Source of the DNA: Nonomuraea turkmeniaca
GTDB taxonomy: Bacteria; Actinomycetota; Actinomycetes; Streptosporangiales; Streptosporangiaceae
Length of the DNA stretch: 55,967 bases
Direction: 5' to 3'
Assembly: GCF_005889735.1 (NCBI RefSeq)
Contig: NZ_VCKY01000041.1
Span: 1-55,967 of the forward strand
The notes under the pieces are model-generated. The model was given only the letters and a program-made list of their open reading frames with translations. It made no database searches and had not been told where the DNA came from. Every line of letters begins with the position of its first letter. Position 1 is the stretch's first letter. The position numbers and the translations under genes were made by a program. Positions 8,457 through 17,248 of this stretch are shown piece after piece.

Positions 8457-9863
8457 TCACCTCTTTGGCGTGGCGTGCTCTCGTGGGTCGATCGGCGTGA
8501 GGGGCTGGACTGCGCCCTCGATGGCGGCGGCAGCGTCCAGGCAGAGGTCCTCCCGGAAGCGGGGTGCGATGATCTGCACTCCCTGCGGCAGCCCGTCGGC
8601 CACACCCACCGGCACCGCGACCGACGGCAGCCCGAGCAGGTTGACGGCCACGGCCATGCGCATGGCCGCCGGCCACCCGGCGAGCCAGCCGGCGTCGAGA
8701 TCGGATCCGACCGGAAACGCGGGCATGGGGAAGATCGGCGCGAGAACCAGCGGCGCCTCGGTCATCCATTCAGCCCATGACCGAGCGATCTGGGCGCGGA
8801 CCATCAGGGGATCGAAGCTCGTGCGTCCGGCGGCGCGGGTCCAGTGTGATTCGAAGGCGGCCCAGAACCGTACGAACTCCTCCGAAGCCACCGACTCGAC
8901 CGGAGGCTGCTCTTCGTGGACTCGGCCGTAGGCGGACATGATCTGGAAGTAGATCTCCCCGGCCCGGGTCAACGCCGGGGGCGCCGACTCCTCGACGACA
9001 TAGCCGGCGTGGCGGAGCAGGCCGGCCGCTCGGTTCAAGGTGCTCGCCACGTCGGGGGCCAGGTCCGGCCCGTCGGGGTCGGTCGCCAGCCGAACCCGGA
9101 TGGGTGGCGTGATCGGCGGGCCTTGGAGGGGGACGGGCACGTGCCAGGGGTCCCCGCCGGAATCTCCACACATGTGGGTGAAGGCGAGGCGCAGGTCCTC
9201 CACGCGCCGCGCGATCGGCCCATGCACGGCCAGTAGCTGGAACGCGAACGGCGTCGGCCCGCTCCCGCCTTGGGCCACACGCCCCAGGGAGGGCCTCAGC
9301 GCGGTGACGCCGCAGCACTGGGCGGGCCAGCGAAGGGAGCCTGCCCCGTCGTTGCCCATGCCCAGTGGTGCCATGCCGGTCGCCACGGCGGCGGCGTCGC
9401 CGCCGCTGGATCCGCCGGGCGTGTGGGCGGCCGACCACGGGTTGCGGGTGGGGCCGTGGAGATCGTTGGTGGTGTGCCAGCGCATGCCGAACTCCGGCAT
9501 GTTCGTCCGGCCGATCGGGATGGCGCCGGCCGCCCGGAGCTCGGCGATGTGCGGGGCGTTCCGGGGGGCGATCGCGTCGCGTAGCGGGACAATGCCGAGC
9601 GTGGTCGCCGAGCCTGCGACGTCGATGTTCTCCTTCACCGTCATGGGCACGCCGGTGAGGGGACCGGTCGCCCCACCGGCACGGTCGGCCGCGTCGGCGT
9701 CGGCCAGCGCCTCCTCCGCCAGGACCACGCTGACCGCGTTCACCTGCGGGTTGACCTCGTCGATGCGCCGCAGATGGGCTTCGACGGCCTCGCGGCTCGA
9801 CACCTCCCGTGACCGGATCAGCCGGGCCAGTTCGGTGGCGGACATTTCCCAGATTTCCGACAT
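8457..9863 (-). CDS. Amidase signature family enzyme
   Basis: Amide hydrolase of 468 residues with the Ser-cisSer-Lys site: K77 in MTVKENID, the GGSSGG box at 151-156 and S176 in GAGSLRWPA. The second box usually reads GGSIRxPA, so GAGSL is a mild deviation. The substrate is unknown. It is not a credible GatA: no GatB or GatC lies nearby and the annotated homologs of this type are stand-alone. GGAGG nine bases upstream fixes the start. It is convergent to ilvC and the first gene of the accessory block separating ilvC from serA. Confidence 0.9.
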   Translation of the reverse strand: MSEIWEMSATELARLIRSREVSSREAVEAHLRRIDEVNPQVNAVSVVLAEEALADADAADRAGGATGPLTGVPMTVKENIDVAGSATTLGIVPLRDAIAPRNAPHIAELRAAGAIPIGRTNMPEFGMRWHTTNDLHGPTRNPWSAAHTPGGSSGGDAAAVATGMAPLGMGNDGAGSLRWPAQCCGVTALRPSLGRVAQGGSGPTPFAFQLLAVHGPIARRVEDLRLAFTHMCGDSGGDPWHVPVPLQGPPITPPIRVRLATDPDGPDLAPDVASTLNRAAGLLRHAGYVVEESAPPALTRAGEIYFQIMSAYGRVHEEQPPVESVASEEFVRFWAAFESHWTRAAGRTSFDPLMVRAQIARSWAEWMTEAPLVLAPIFPMPAFPVGSDLDAGWLAGWPAAMRMAVAVNLLGLPSVAVPVGVADGLPQGVQIIAPRFREDLCLDAAAAIEGAVQPLTPIDPREHATPKR

Positions 9864-10061
9864 AACGGGCGCCTCCTAGTAGTCGCCTCGAGGAATCTAG
9901 GGGGTGGCGTCCCGAGATTGCAGTCTTGTCTTTCCTGGTAGCTTCAGCCGCCCACCGGCGCGATGTTCTGTGCGGAGCCGGTGGAGATTCGGGGGATCGG
10001 GTCCGCGGTGTGCACGAGCACGGGATCATGGCCGCATGGGGGAGACGGCGGCGGTGTGGTG

Positions 10062-10805
10062 ATGGCCGGCGGGGTCGCCGCGCTGGCCCTGGGGCATGCT
10101 CTGTGGAGGCTCGCCCCTGAGACCACCGTCTATGGCTTCGATCGGTCGCTGCTCGGCGGGGTGCACCTCGTGTCGTCGGTGACCGGTTTCGCCGTCGCGA
10201 CCTGGGTGGCGGCCGGCACGGGGCGGTGGTGGTCCAGGGGCGCGGTGTCAGGGGTGTTCGCCGCCGTCTGCTGGCTGGCCGTTCCGGTGGAGGAGCCGGT
10301 CCACCGCTGGCACCTGGCGCGCGGCTTCGAGCTGCTCGGAGTTCCGCTGGTGGCGCCCGACCTCGCGGGACACGGGTTGTACTGGGCCGAAGCGCCGATC
10401 GTCGGTGGGCCGGGCGAACCGGTGCTCATGCTGGAGTACCGGCGTCGTGGTGCCGAGACGGTGGGCGGGAGCCGCCGGGCCGTCCAGGTGCTCGTACGCC
10501 GGGGATCGGACCTGACCGCCGCGGAGGCGTGCGCGACGCCGTACAACGCCGAGTCGTGGGAGGACAACAGGAGCGCGGGCGGCTGCCAGGCGGTCTCACG
10601 GGATCGGTGGGTCCGCTACGGATGGGAGGGGCGGGTCGCCGTGTTCGTCCGCAGCGGTAGCGCGTTGGTCGAGCTCGAAAGCCATGGCGTCGAGGAGGCG
10701 GCCCTGCTCGCGGCCGCGGAGACGATCCGGCTGATTCCTGCTGAGATGCTCGGACGGTGGCATCACATGACCAGCACCGTCGCCTTCCACCGGATGCGTA
10801 AATGA
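10062..10805 (+). CDS. Hypothetical membrane-anchored protein
   Basis: I do not recognise this family. The N-terminus has two or three hydrophobic stretches (MAGGVAALALGHALW, LLGGVHLVSSVTGFAVATWVA, AVSGVFAAVCWLAVP) followed by a ~160-residue soluble part rich in Arg and Trp that resembles a surface-exposed domain. I prefer a start at the GTG-GTG-ATG cluster (10056-10062) over ATG 9963, because the extra 33 residues look non-coding. Its stop overlaps the next ATG as ATGA, so it is translationally coupled to the HIT gene. Confidence 0.6.
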   Translation: MAGGVAALALGHALWRLAPETTVYGFDRSLLGGVHLVSSVTGFAVATWVAAGTGRWWSRGAVSGVFAAVCWLAVPVEEPVHRWHLARGFELLGVPLVAPDLAGHGLYWAEAPIVGGPGEPVLMLEYRRRGAETVGGSRRAVQVLVRRGSDLTAAEACATPYNAESWEDNRSAGGCQAVSRDRWVRYGWEGRVAVFVRSGSALVELESHGVEEAALLAAAETIRLIPAEMLGRWHHMTSTVAFHRMRK

Positions 10806-11218
10806 GCGGCGCCCCGTGCGTTTTCTGCCGGATCGTTGAAGGGACCGAACCCTCGCAGCCGGTTTACGAGGACGCCCACACGATCGCCTTCCTCAACGTC
10901 GCCCAGGCCACCAAGGGGCATACGCTCGTCGTCCCGAGACGGCATCACCGCGACCTGACGGAAATACCGCCCGAAGAGGCGGCGCACGTCATGCGGGCCA
11001 CCGTAGAGGTGGCCGGCCGGCTCACCCGCGCCTTGCGGGCACCGGGGATCAATCTGTGGCACGCGAGTGGTGAGACCGCCTGGCAGAGCGTCTTCCATTT
11101 CCACATTCACGTGGTCCCCCGCTACGCGACCGCGGACCTCACACCGCCGTGGACGGAGTACGCGCTTCCGCTCGCGTCACTGCGGGGACTGGCGGAAGAA
11201 ATCCGCTCCGGAGCATGA
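10802..11218 (+). CDS. HIT family nucleotide hydrolase/transferase
   Basis: Histidine triad protein of 138 residues acting on nucleoside phosphoramidates or dinucleotides. The triad H99-F-H101-I-H103-V-V is intact (FHFHIHVVPR). An N-terminal CVFC (6-9) suggests the zinc-binding variant with further His ligands. Overlaps the preceding gene by 4 bases (ATGA). The physiological substrate is not evident. Confidence 0.92.
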   Translation: MSGAPCVFCRIVEGTEPSQPVYEDAHTIAFLNVAQATKGHTLVVPRRHHRDLTEIPPEEAAHVMRATVEVAGRLTRALRAPGINLWHASGETAWQSVFHFHIHVVPRYATADLTPPWTEYALPLASLRGLAEEIRSGA

Positions 11219-11305
11219 GCGATAACGCCTTGCTCGAACAAGTTGACTAACGATCTTAGATGCACAAGATTGTTCGCGTCTCTCTGGACCGTCCCAAGGA
11301 AACTG

Positions 11306-12145
11306 ATGAAGCGAACAGTCGTCGGCGCCGCCGTCGTGGCGGGCCTGGCCTTAGCCGCCACCCCTGCGCAGGCCGCCACGCCTAAGATCGACCCGGTGAA
11401 GGCGCTTAAGGCCGAGCTGGCGCCGGGCAAGGCCGTCAATGTGCTGGCCACGGCCAAGGTGACGTACTCGTGGCGCCAGGTCGTCACGTCCGAGCTCGAT
11501 GGCACCATCGGGTTCGGCGCGCGCGGCGTGGCCGCCTCCGACGTGGCCCACACCCAGCGCTACAGCGAGGATCTGCTCCGGCAGAGGATGAAGCTCAGGC
11601 CGGAGGAGACCGAGGCGTTGCAGCAGTCGTCCACCAGGATGATCTCTTCTGGGGACGTGAGCTACGTGTCCGGGCCGGTGGTGGAGGTGGCCCTGCAACG
11701 GGCCGACGCGAGCTGGGTGCGCTACGACGGGGTGGCGCTGCCGCCCAGCAATCTGCTGCTCGAGGTGCTGGAGCCGGACACGCTCAAGACGCTGCTCGCC
11801 GATCGCACCTCCTCGCGCGACGGGGTGGTGAAGGGGTCGATCACGACCAAGAAGCTCGCCTCCGTGTCTGACGCCTTCGTCGAGCGATTCGGGTCGCCGG
11901 CGAAGAAGGGTCGCGCGGGCAAGATCTCCTACACCCTCTGGCTGAGGGCGGACGGCCTGGTCGAGCGGGTGTCCGCCAAGGGTGTGCTGCCTGTGGGGAA
12001 GGCCTCGGTGCAGGTCGAGTCGGACACCAGGTTCATGGACTGGGGACGTCAGGTCACCGTGCTGGTGCCGCTGCGGGGGGACGTGATCGACCGGAAGAGC
12101 GTCGAGGACGATGTTCCCGCCGGCGTCCCCGGGCTCTGGAATTAG
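11306..12145 (+). CDS. Secreted protein of unknown function
   Basis: The mature start MKRTVVGAAVVAGLALAATP begins a Sec signal peptide cleaved after AQA; AAGGA five bases upstream supports ATG 11306 over an in-frame upstream ATG. The 279-residue protein has no cysteines for lipidation and a long polar mature region. Its overall pattern (a YSW strand early, GKISYTLWLRADGLVERV late) recalls the LppX/LprG-like lipid-carrier fold, but I cannot confirm this by eye. Single gene. Confidence 0.75.
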   Translation: MKRTVVGAAVVAGLALAATPAQAATPKIDPVKALKAELAPGKAVNVLATAKVTYSWRQVVTSELDGTIGFGARGVAASDVAHTQRYSEDLLRQRMKLRPEETEALQQSSTRMISSGDVSYVSGPVVEVALQRADASWVRYDGVALPPSNLLLEVLEPDTLKTLLADRTSSRDGVVKGSITTKKLASVSDAFVERFGSPAKKGRAGKISYTLWLRADGLVERVSAKGVLPVGKASVQVESDTRFMDWGRQVTVLVPLRGDVIDRKSVEDDVPAGVPGLWN

Positions 12146-12180
12146 ATAGCTCTCGGTCACGGCGGGCAGAAACGTACGCC

Positions 12181-13065
12181 ATGACCAGAAGCACAATGGC
12201 ACCGGTCACGCATTGGACGATCGACGTCGACGGGATCGAGATCTTCTACCGCGTGGCCGGGCCGCCGGATGCGCCGGTTTTCCTGCTGCCGCACGGCTAC
12301 CCCTGCTCCTCGTACGAGTTCCGCGGCCTCCTGCCCGCGCTCGGTGACCGGTGGCGGCTGATCGCGCCGGACCTGCCGGGCTTCGGCTACAGCGGAACGC
12401 CCGGCCGCACCGCCTTCTCCTACACCTTCGACGGCTACGCCGGCTTCCTGGAACGCTTCACGCAGACCATGGGACTGTCGCGGTACGCCATCTACCTCCA
12501 CGACTACGGCTCCCAGTTCGGCCTCCGCCTGGCCATGCGCGCCCCCGAGCGGGTCACTGCGCTCGTCATCCAGAACGGCGACATCTACGAGGACGAGCTG
12601 GGGCCCAAGTACGGGTGGCTCAAGGAGTTCTGGGCACACCCGACGCCGGAGGGCCGGGCGAAGCTCGCCGCGAACGTCACCGAGGAAGGCTTCCGTGACG
12701 AGTTCGCCGGCGAGCTGCCCGAGCACCTGGCCGTCCGGGTGAGCCCCGACCTGTGGAAACTGCATTGGGCGCTGATGGACACCCCGCAGCGCCGCGCGAA
12801 CGTCGTAGGCCTCTTCGAGGACCAGGCGACGACGCTTGGCTGGTTCCCGAAACAGCAGGCGTACCTGCGCGAACACCGCCCGCCGACGTTGATCGTGTGG
12901 GGCCCGCACGACGGCTACATGCCCGAGGGGGCCGCGCGGGCGTACCTGCGTGATCTGCCGGACGCCGAGCTGCACCTGCTCGACGCCGGCCACTGGGCGC
13001 TGGAGACCAGCCTGGGGGAGATCGTCCCGCTGGTCCGCGACTTCCTGGCCCGGGTCCTCACGTGA
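12181..13065 (+). CDS. Alpha/beta hydrolase, haloalkane dehalogenase/epoxide hydrolase-like
   Basis: Hydrolase of 294 residues. The oxyanion segment LLPHGYPCSS is at ~35-44. The nucleophile elbow reads LHDYGSQ with Asp108 rather than Ser, as in haloalkane dehalogenases and epoxide hydrolases. The acid is probably in WGPHDGYM and the catalytic His in LDAGHWALE. The substrate is unknown. A start at the second Met (12196) is possible. Separated by 35 bases from the secreted-protein gene. Confidence 0.88.
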   Translation: MTRSTMAPVTHWTIDVDGIEIFYRVAGPPDAPVFLLPHGYPCSSYEFRGLLPALGDRWRLIAPDLPGFGYSGTPGRTAFSYTFDGYAGFLERFTQTMGLSRYAIYLHDYGSQFGLRLAMRAPERVTALVIQNGDIYEDELGPKYGWLKEFWAHPTPEGRAKLAANVTEEGFRDEFAGELPEHLAVRVSPDLWKLHWALMDTPQRRANVVGLFEDQATTLGWFPKQQAYLREHRPPTLIVWGPHDGYMPEGAARAYLRDLPDAELHLLDAGHWALETSLGEIVPLVRDFLARVLT

Positions 13066-13248
13066 CCGGGCCGCGCCACGAGAAGGGCACGTTCGGCGTG
13101 CGGCCGAGCGCCTGGCCAGCCGCGTCATAGCCCGTCACCGTGACGGGGGGGTGCCGGCGCGCTCCCTCGCCTTCTTGGGCGAGCCGGTGTCGGCTGCGTT
13201 GACGCATCCGGCGGCAAAGATCTATGGCATACCGCAAAGCTTATCTGT

Positions 13249-13279
13249 CGATATATACTTCGTTATATCGTTCGATATA
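13249..13279. promoter_or_regulatory. AT-rich triple half-site operator upstream of padR
   Basis: CGATATA (13249-13255), TATATCG (13264-13270) and CGATATA (13273-13279) form two overlapping inverted repeats, one with an 8-base and one with a 2-base centre, in an AT-rich island of otherwise GC-rich DNA. Fourteen bases before the padR ATG, a typical place for PadR autoregulation. Confidence 0.6.
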
Positions 13280-13292
13280 GCATCCGAGCCAT

Positions 13293-13817
13293 ATGATGAA
13301 CGCGCGTCGCGCCGCCTCGGGGGGGTTAGGCCCCACGGGGCGCTTCTTCGGCCCGGGCGAGCTGCGCCTGGCCGTCCTCGCCCTGATCGCCGAGCAGCCC
13401 GGCCACGGTTATCAGGTGATGACCCGCTTAGCCGACCGGTTCAACGGCACCTACGAGCCGAGCGCCGGCTCCATCTATCCCACCCTCGAGCTGCTGGAGG
13501 ACGAGGGACTCGTACGCGTCGAGCAGTCTGACGGCCGCAAGGTCTACCACGTCACCGACGAGGGCAGCCGTGCCGCCGAGGAGCAGGCCGACGAGATCGA
13601 GCGACTCTGGGGCCGGGCGGCCAGCAGGAGCGAGTGGGGCATGTTCCGCGAGCCCGAGGCCGCCGAGATCATCGGTCCGGCGCTGCGCCTGGTGAAGGCT
13701 GCCGTGAAGGCGCTTCACCACGCCCACCACGACCCCCGGGTGGTCGAGCGTATCCAGGAGGTCTTCGTCGAGGCCCGTCAGCGCATCGAGGAGCTCGACG
13801 CGCGGAGGCGGCGATGA
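13293..13817 (+). CDS. PadR family transcriptional regulator
   Basis: Repressor of 174 residues with the PadR winged helix at ~25-95: FGPGELRLAVLALIAEQPGHGYQVM, then AGSIYPTLELLEDEGLV and the wing KVYHVTDEG, followed by a C-terminal helical dimerisation part. Two adjacent ATGs (13293, 13296) are equally good. Its TGA overlaps the ATG of the siderophore-interacting gene, so this regulator probably controls that gene and itself through the half-sites just upstream. Confidence 0.93.
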   Translation: MMNARRAASGGLGPTGRFFGPGELRLAVLALIAEQPGHGYQVMTRLADRFNGTYEPSAGSIYPTLELLEDEGLVRVEQSDGRKVYHVTDEGSRAAEEQADEIERLWGRAASRSEWGMFREPEAAEIIGPALRLVKAAVKALHHAHHDPRVVERIQEVFVEARQRIEELDARRRR

Positions 13818-14536
13818 GGCAGCCCCTGGCCCGCAGGCTGCTCGACCGGATGTTCGTGGCGGGCGAGATCGTCGAGGTCGAGCAGGTCGCCCCGCGCATG
13901 CGGCGGATCAGGATCGGCGGGGCGGCCCTGGGCGGTCTGACGTGGACGCCGGGCCAGCACGTGCGGTTGCTGATCGGCGACGGCGGGGGCCTGCTGGGAG
14001 GCGTGCTGCGCACGTACTCGGTCTGGTGGCATGACCCCACCTGGGAGGCGCTCGACCTCATCGGGCACGACCATGGCGGCGACTCCCCGGGCGCCTCCTG
14101 GGTCAGGAACGCAGAGCCCGGGCAGGAGATCTCCTTCATGAAGCCGGAGGGGAGCTTCGTGGTGGGGGAGGGGCCGTACCACGTGTTCGCGGGGGAGGAG
14201 ACGGCCTCGGTCGCGTTCGGCGCGATGATGCGTGCCCTGCCCGAGGACGCGGCCGTGTACGGCGCCGTCGAGGCCGAAGGGCCCGGCGACCACCTGGAGC
14301 TGCCCAGGGCAATGGTGCAGGTGTGCAGGAACGGCGCGCCGGCCGCCCGATCGCAGGCACTGGTGGACGCGGTACGGAAGCTGGACCTGCCGGGCGAGCC
14401 CGGCGTCGCCTACCTCGCGGGCGAGGCGCGCACGATCCAGGCCGTCCGCGCGCACCTCGTCAACGAACGCGGCTGGGTGCGCAGGGACGTACGCACGAAG
14501 CCGTTCTGGACCCCGGGCAGGAAGGGGCTCGACTGA
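13814..14536 (+). CDS. Siderophore-interacting protein (FAD ferric-siderophore reductase)
   Basis: Cytosolic flavoprotein of 240 residues releasing iron from siderophores. FAD-binding signature RTYSVWWHDP after WTPGQHVRLLIG; the C-terminal NAD(P)H domain has AGEARTIQAVRAHLVNERGW and ends with the family-typical tail KPFWTPGRKGLD. ATG 13814 overlaps the PadR stop by 4 bases; an upstream in-frame extension is inside padR and was rejected. PadR-SIP pairs are common in actinobacteria and suggest iron- or ligand-linked control. Confidence 0.93.
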   Translation: MRQPLARRLLDRMFVAGEIVEVEQVAPRMRRIRIGGAALGGLTWTPGQHVRLLIGDGGGLLGGVLRTYSVWWHDPTWEALDLIGHDHGGDSPGASWVRNAEPGQEISFMKPEGSFVVGEGPYHVFAGEETASVAFGAMMRALPEDAAVYGAVEAEGPGDHLELPRAMVQVCRNGAPAARSQALVDAVRKLDLPGEPGVAYLAGEARTIQAVRAHLVNERGWVRRDVRTKPFWTPGRKGLD

Positions 14537-14564
14537 GTCGACAGAGCCGCCATCCGTGATAATA

Positions 14565-14577
14565 ATACCGGTATAGT
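14565..14577 (+). promoter_or_regulatory. ATACCGGTAT palindrome and -10 box before map
   Basis: The 10-bp palindrome ATACCGGTAT (14565-14574) overlaps a possible -10 hexamer TATAGT (14572-14577), placed 20 bases before the aminopeptidase start. The overlap suggests repression by an unidentified dimeric regulator. Confidence 0.45.
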
Positions 14578-14597
14578 TATCGACCGGGTGTGGAGGG

Positions 14598-15371
14598 ATG
14601 GCCGTGATCGAGCTGAAGACTGCCGGGGAGATCGCCGCGATGCGGGAGGCGGGCCGGGTGGTCGCGGCCGTCCACGCGGCGGTGCGGGAGCGGGCAGCCG
14701 TCGGGGTGTCGCTGGCCCAGCTCGACGAGGTGGCGCGGACGGTCATCGAGGACGCGCGGGCGGGGGCGTCGTTCCTGGGGTACCACCCGGCGTTCGGTGC
14801 CACCCCGTACCCGGGGGTGATCTGCGCGTCCGTGAACGGGGTCATGCTGCACGGCCTGCCGACGCCGTACCGGCTGCGTGACGGCGACCTGCTCAGTGTG
14901 GACTGCGGCGCGTACGTGGACGGCTGGCACGCCGACGGCACGGTCAGCTTCACGGTCGGCGAGCCGCGCGCGGAGGACCTGAAACTGATCAAGGTGGCCG
15001 AGGAGACTCTCGCCGCCGGCATCGAGGCGGCCGTGCCCGGCGGCAGGATGGGGGACATCGGCCACGCCATGTCCACGGTGGGCCGCGGCGCCGGCTACGG
15101 CATGCAGAACGACTTCGGCGGCCACGGCATCGGGCGGGCCATGCACGAGTCGCCGTTCGTGCCCAACGAGGCCCGCGGGGGACGGGGTCTGTTGCTGCGG
15201 CCCGGCCTGGTGATCGCGATCGAGCCGAGCCTGATGGCCGGGGGCGACGACGGCTACTACATGGCCGACGACGGCTGGTCGGTGTGCTCGGCGGACGGCA
15301 GCAGGAGCGTGCACGTCGAGCACACGGTCGCCGTGACCTCCGACGGCCCGGTCATCCTCACTCTGCCCTGA
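14598..15371 (+). CDS. map: Type I methionine aminopeptidase
   Basis: Dinuclear-metal enzyme removing N-terminal Met from nascent proteins. Metal ligands are visible: two Asp in DCGAYVDGWHADGT, His in GGHGIGRAMHESP, Glu in AIEPSL and Glu in HVEHTVAVT. The 257-residue length is normal. GGAGGG (14592-14597) abuts the ATG with no spacing, so the GTG two codons later (14604), six bases from it, may be the true start. It is probably an accessory copy, since it lies outside the ribosomal-protein context of the main gene; that is inference. Confidence 0.93.
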   Translation: MAVIELKTAGEIAAMREAGRVVAAVHAAVRERAAVGVSLAQLDEVARTVIEDARAGASFLGYHPAFGATPYPGVICASVNGVMLHGLPTPYRLRDGDLLSVDCGAYVDGWHADGTVSFTVGEPRAEDLKLIKVAEETLAAGIEAAVPGGRMGDIGHAMSTVGRGAGYGMQNDFGGHGIGRAMHESPFVPNEARGGRGLLLRPGLVIAIEPSLMAGGDDGYYMADDGWSVCSADGSRSVHVEHTVAVTSDGPVILTLP

Positions 15372-15588
15372 ACCGGCGCGGTCATCGACGGGTCATGAAA
15401 GAGGCGGATCCTCCTCCGTTGATCACATGCATCCACCAAGAAGGATGATCTTCCGCATTTCTATCCCCTGTCCACGTATCTGCCCTGGTCAAGGGCGAAG
15501 ACACAGGTGTTTGTCCAAACGGGACATAGGGCAGATCTCCTCCCGATCGCTACGTAGAGTAGTTGGTTGGCATCAGAGGGGATTCGAC

Positions 15589-15864
15589 ATGATTAGACAA
15601 GGGCTTATCCTGGCCGGGCTCGTCGGAGGGCTGCTCGCGTCCGGCGGCTCCGCCTTCGCCGCGACCAGTGCCATGCAGATGACCGCGACCGACGACGACA
15701 ATAGGAAGATCGTCTTCGTCTGTGGCGACGACGCCGTCCTCGCGCACGGGGATGTCGACCAGAAGACGGTCAAGGTCGTGGACCTTGACCTCCACAATGG
15801 CCTCATCGCCGGCGTCCTCGGAACCACCAGCAGCGACGACAACAGGAAGTGCGAGTTCAACTGA
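15589..15864 (+). CDS. Small secreted protein, copy 1
   Basis: A 91-residue protein of unknown family. The signal peptide MIRQGLILAGLVGGLLASGG ends at AFA|A. The ~67-residue mature part has two cysteines (FVCGDD and RKCEF), likely one disulfide, and repeats the motif DDNRK near both ends. Highly acidic. AGAGGGGA before the ATG fixes the start. First of three tandem paralogs; by eye about four fifths identical to copy 3. It lacks the chaplin and rodlin patterns. Confidence 0.8.
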   Translation: MIRQGLILAGLVGGLLASGGSAFAATSAMQMTATDDDNRKIVFVCGDDAVLAHGDVDQKTVKVVDLDLHNGLIAGVLGTTSSDDNRKCEFN

Positions 15865-15939
15865 GGTCACCTCAGGGCTGAGAAGCGCACTCCAGGGGCC
15901 TGCCTGTACGGCGGGCCCCTTCGCTGTGCCCGCCGTCGT

Positions 15940-16004
15940 GCCCCGGTGCCATGGTCCACCCGCTCCACGCGTAACGCGTCCAGCACCTCCCGCGCGTAGT
16001 CGGG
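15940..16004 (-). pseudogene. Degraded fragment of adenosine/adenine deaminase gene (unit 1)
   Basis: About 65 bases, from GTGCCATGGTCCACCC to GTAGTCGGG, align with the part of the intact deaminase gene that encodes the region around [12 protein letters not shown] (near 17610-17675). The rest of the gene is absent here. It is the most eroded of the three copies and too short to be functional. Confidence 0.7.
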
Positions 16005-16205
16005 TCCGTCTCATGAAAGAGGCGGAATCTCCTCGATCGAGCACACGCATCCGTCAAGAAGGACGATCTGCCGCACTTCTTCCCCCTGCCTACGTATTTT
16101 CCCTGGTCAAGACCGGATGCGCGGGTGTTTGCCGAAAGGGGACATAGGGCAGATCCCTCCCGATCGCTACGGAGAGTAGCCGGTTGGAATCAGAGGGGAT
16201 TCGAC

Positions 16206-16481
16206 ATGATCAGACAAGGGCTTATCCTGGCCAGTCTCGTCGGGGGGCTGCTAGTGTCCGGTGGCTCCGCGTTCGCGGCGACGAACAGTATCTACACGGC
16301 CGCGGTTGACGACGACAACAGGAAGATCGTCTTGATCTGCGGTGATGACGTCGTCGTCGCGCACGGGGATGTCGAGCAGAAGAACCTCACCATCCTCCAC
16401 CTCGACCTCCGCAATGGCCTCCTCGCGGGGATTCTCGGGGCGACCGGCAGTGGCGAATACAGGAAGTGCGAGTTCGTCTGA
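16206..16481 (+). CDS. Small secreted protein, copy 2
   Basis: Same 91-residue architecture as copy 1: signal peptide ending AFA|A, LICGDD and RKCEF cysteines, GDVEQK in the middle. It is the most diverged copy (the second DDNRK has become GEYRK), yet the frame, both cysteines and the length are kept, suggesting selection. Same ribosome site AGAGGGGA. Confidence 0.8.
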   Translation: MIRQGLILASLVGGLLVSGGSAFAATNSIYTAAVDDDNRKIVLICGDDVVVAHGDVEQKNLTILHLDLRNGLLAGILGATGSGEYRKCEFV

Positions 16482-16554
16482 GGTCCGTCTCCGTCTTCAT
16501 GGGCTGAGAAGCGCACTCCAGGGGCCTGCCTGCATGGTGGGCCCCCTCCTGTGC

Positions 16555-16772
16555 TCACGCTTCGTAGTGTCCTCCATGTACCCGCCGGCATGCCGGATCG
16601 TCGGAGTCGACGGTCACGGCCGGCACTCCTCCAGCATCACGGACAAGATGTGCCCGCACGCTCGACAGCGGGCACCCGGTCAGCGGATGCGCTCGTCCCG
16701 CGGCCCGGCCATGAGCGGATCCTCCATCGCCCTGGTGTCATGGCGTCCAGCGCCTCCGGCGCGTAGTCGGGA
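16555..16772 (-). pseudogene. Degraded adenosine/adenine deaminase gene copy (unit 2)
   Basis: This stretch lines up over its whole length with the 3' half of the intact deaminase gene at 17316-17680: the stop region (GTGCTCACGCTTCGTA), GTCCTCCATGTACCC, GGATCGTCGGAGT, TCGACAGCGGGCA and GGATCCTCCATCGCCCTG are shared. Several internal deletions of differing length break the frame. A clear duplication remnant. Confidence 0.85.
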
Positions 16773-16972
16773 ACGTCTCATGAAAGAGGCGGAATCTCCT
16801 TGATTGAGCACACGCATCCGTCAAGAAGGGTGATCTGCCGCACTTCTTCCCCCTGCCTACGTATTTTCCCTGGTCAAGACCGGATGCGCAGGTGTTTGGC
16901 GAAAGAGGGCATAGGGCAGATCCCTCCCGATCGCTACGGAGAGTAGTCGGTTGGAATCAGAGGGGATTCGAC

Positions 16973-17248
16973 ATGATTAGACAAGGGCTTATCCTGGCCG
17001 GTCTCGTCGGAGGTCTGCTAGTGTCCGGCGGTTCCGCCTTCGCGGTGACCGGTGCCGTGCAGATGGCCGCGACCGACGACGACAACAGGAAGATCGTCCT
17101 CATCTGTGGTGACAACCCCGTCCTCGCGCACGGGGATGTCGAGCAGGAGGACGTCAAGATCATCGACGTTGACCTCCACAATGGCCTTATCGCCGGGGTC
17201 CTTGGAACCACCAGCAGCGACGACAACAGGAAGTGCGAGTTCCACTGA
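16973..17248 (+). CDS. Small secreted protein, copy 3
   Basis: Third 91-residue paralog, with signal peptide, LICGDN and RKCEF cysteines and both DDNRK motifs. Its downstream hairpin lies between it and the intact convergent deaminase gene. Upstream DNA, including GATCGCTACGGAGAGTAG (a possible -10 TAGTCG or GAGAGT region), is nearly the same as in copies 1 and 2, so all three are probably co-expressed. Confidence 0.8.
   Translation: MIRQGLILAGLVGGLLVSGGSAFAVTGAVQMAATDDDNRKIVLICGDNPVLAHGDVEQEDVKIIDVDLHNGLIAGVLGTTSSDDNRKCEFH

Noticed and set aside
4978..8769. Very long minus-strand open frame antisense to ilvBNC
   Set aside because: Arises from the GC3 pattern of ilvB, ilvN and ilvC; its translation is low-complexity His/Arg/Gly text with no domain.
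15393..17000. Possible CRISPR array or mobile element
   Set aside because: Repeats are hundreds of bases long and carry genes; no short regular repeats with spacers, no transposase and no terminal inverted repeats.
15589..17248. Small secreted proteins as chaplins or rodlins
   Set aside because: Two cysteines and a signal peptide are shared, but the hydrophobic Gly/Asn-rich chaplin pattern is absent and the mature proteins are acidic.
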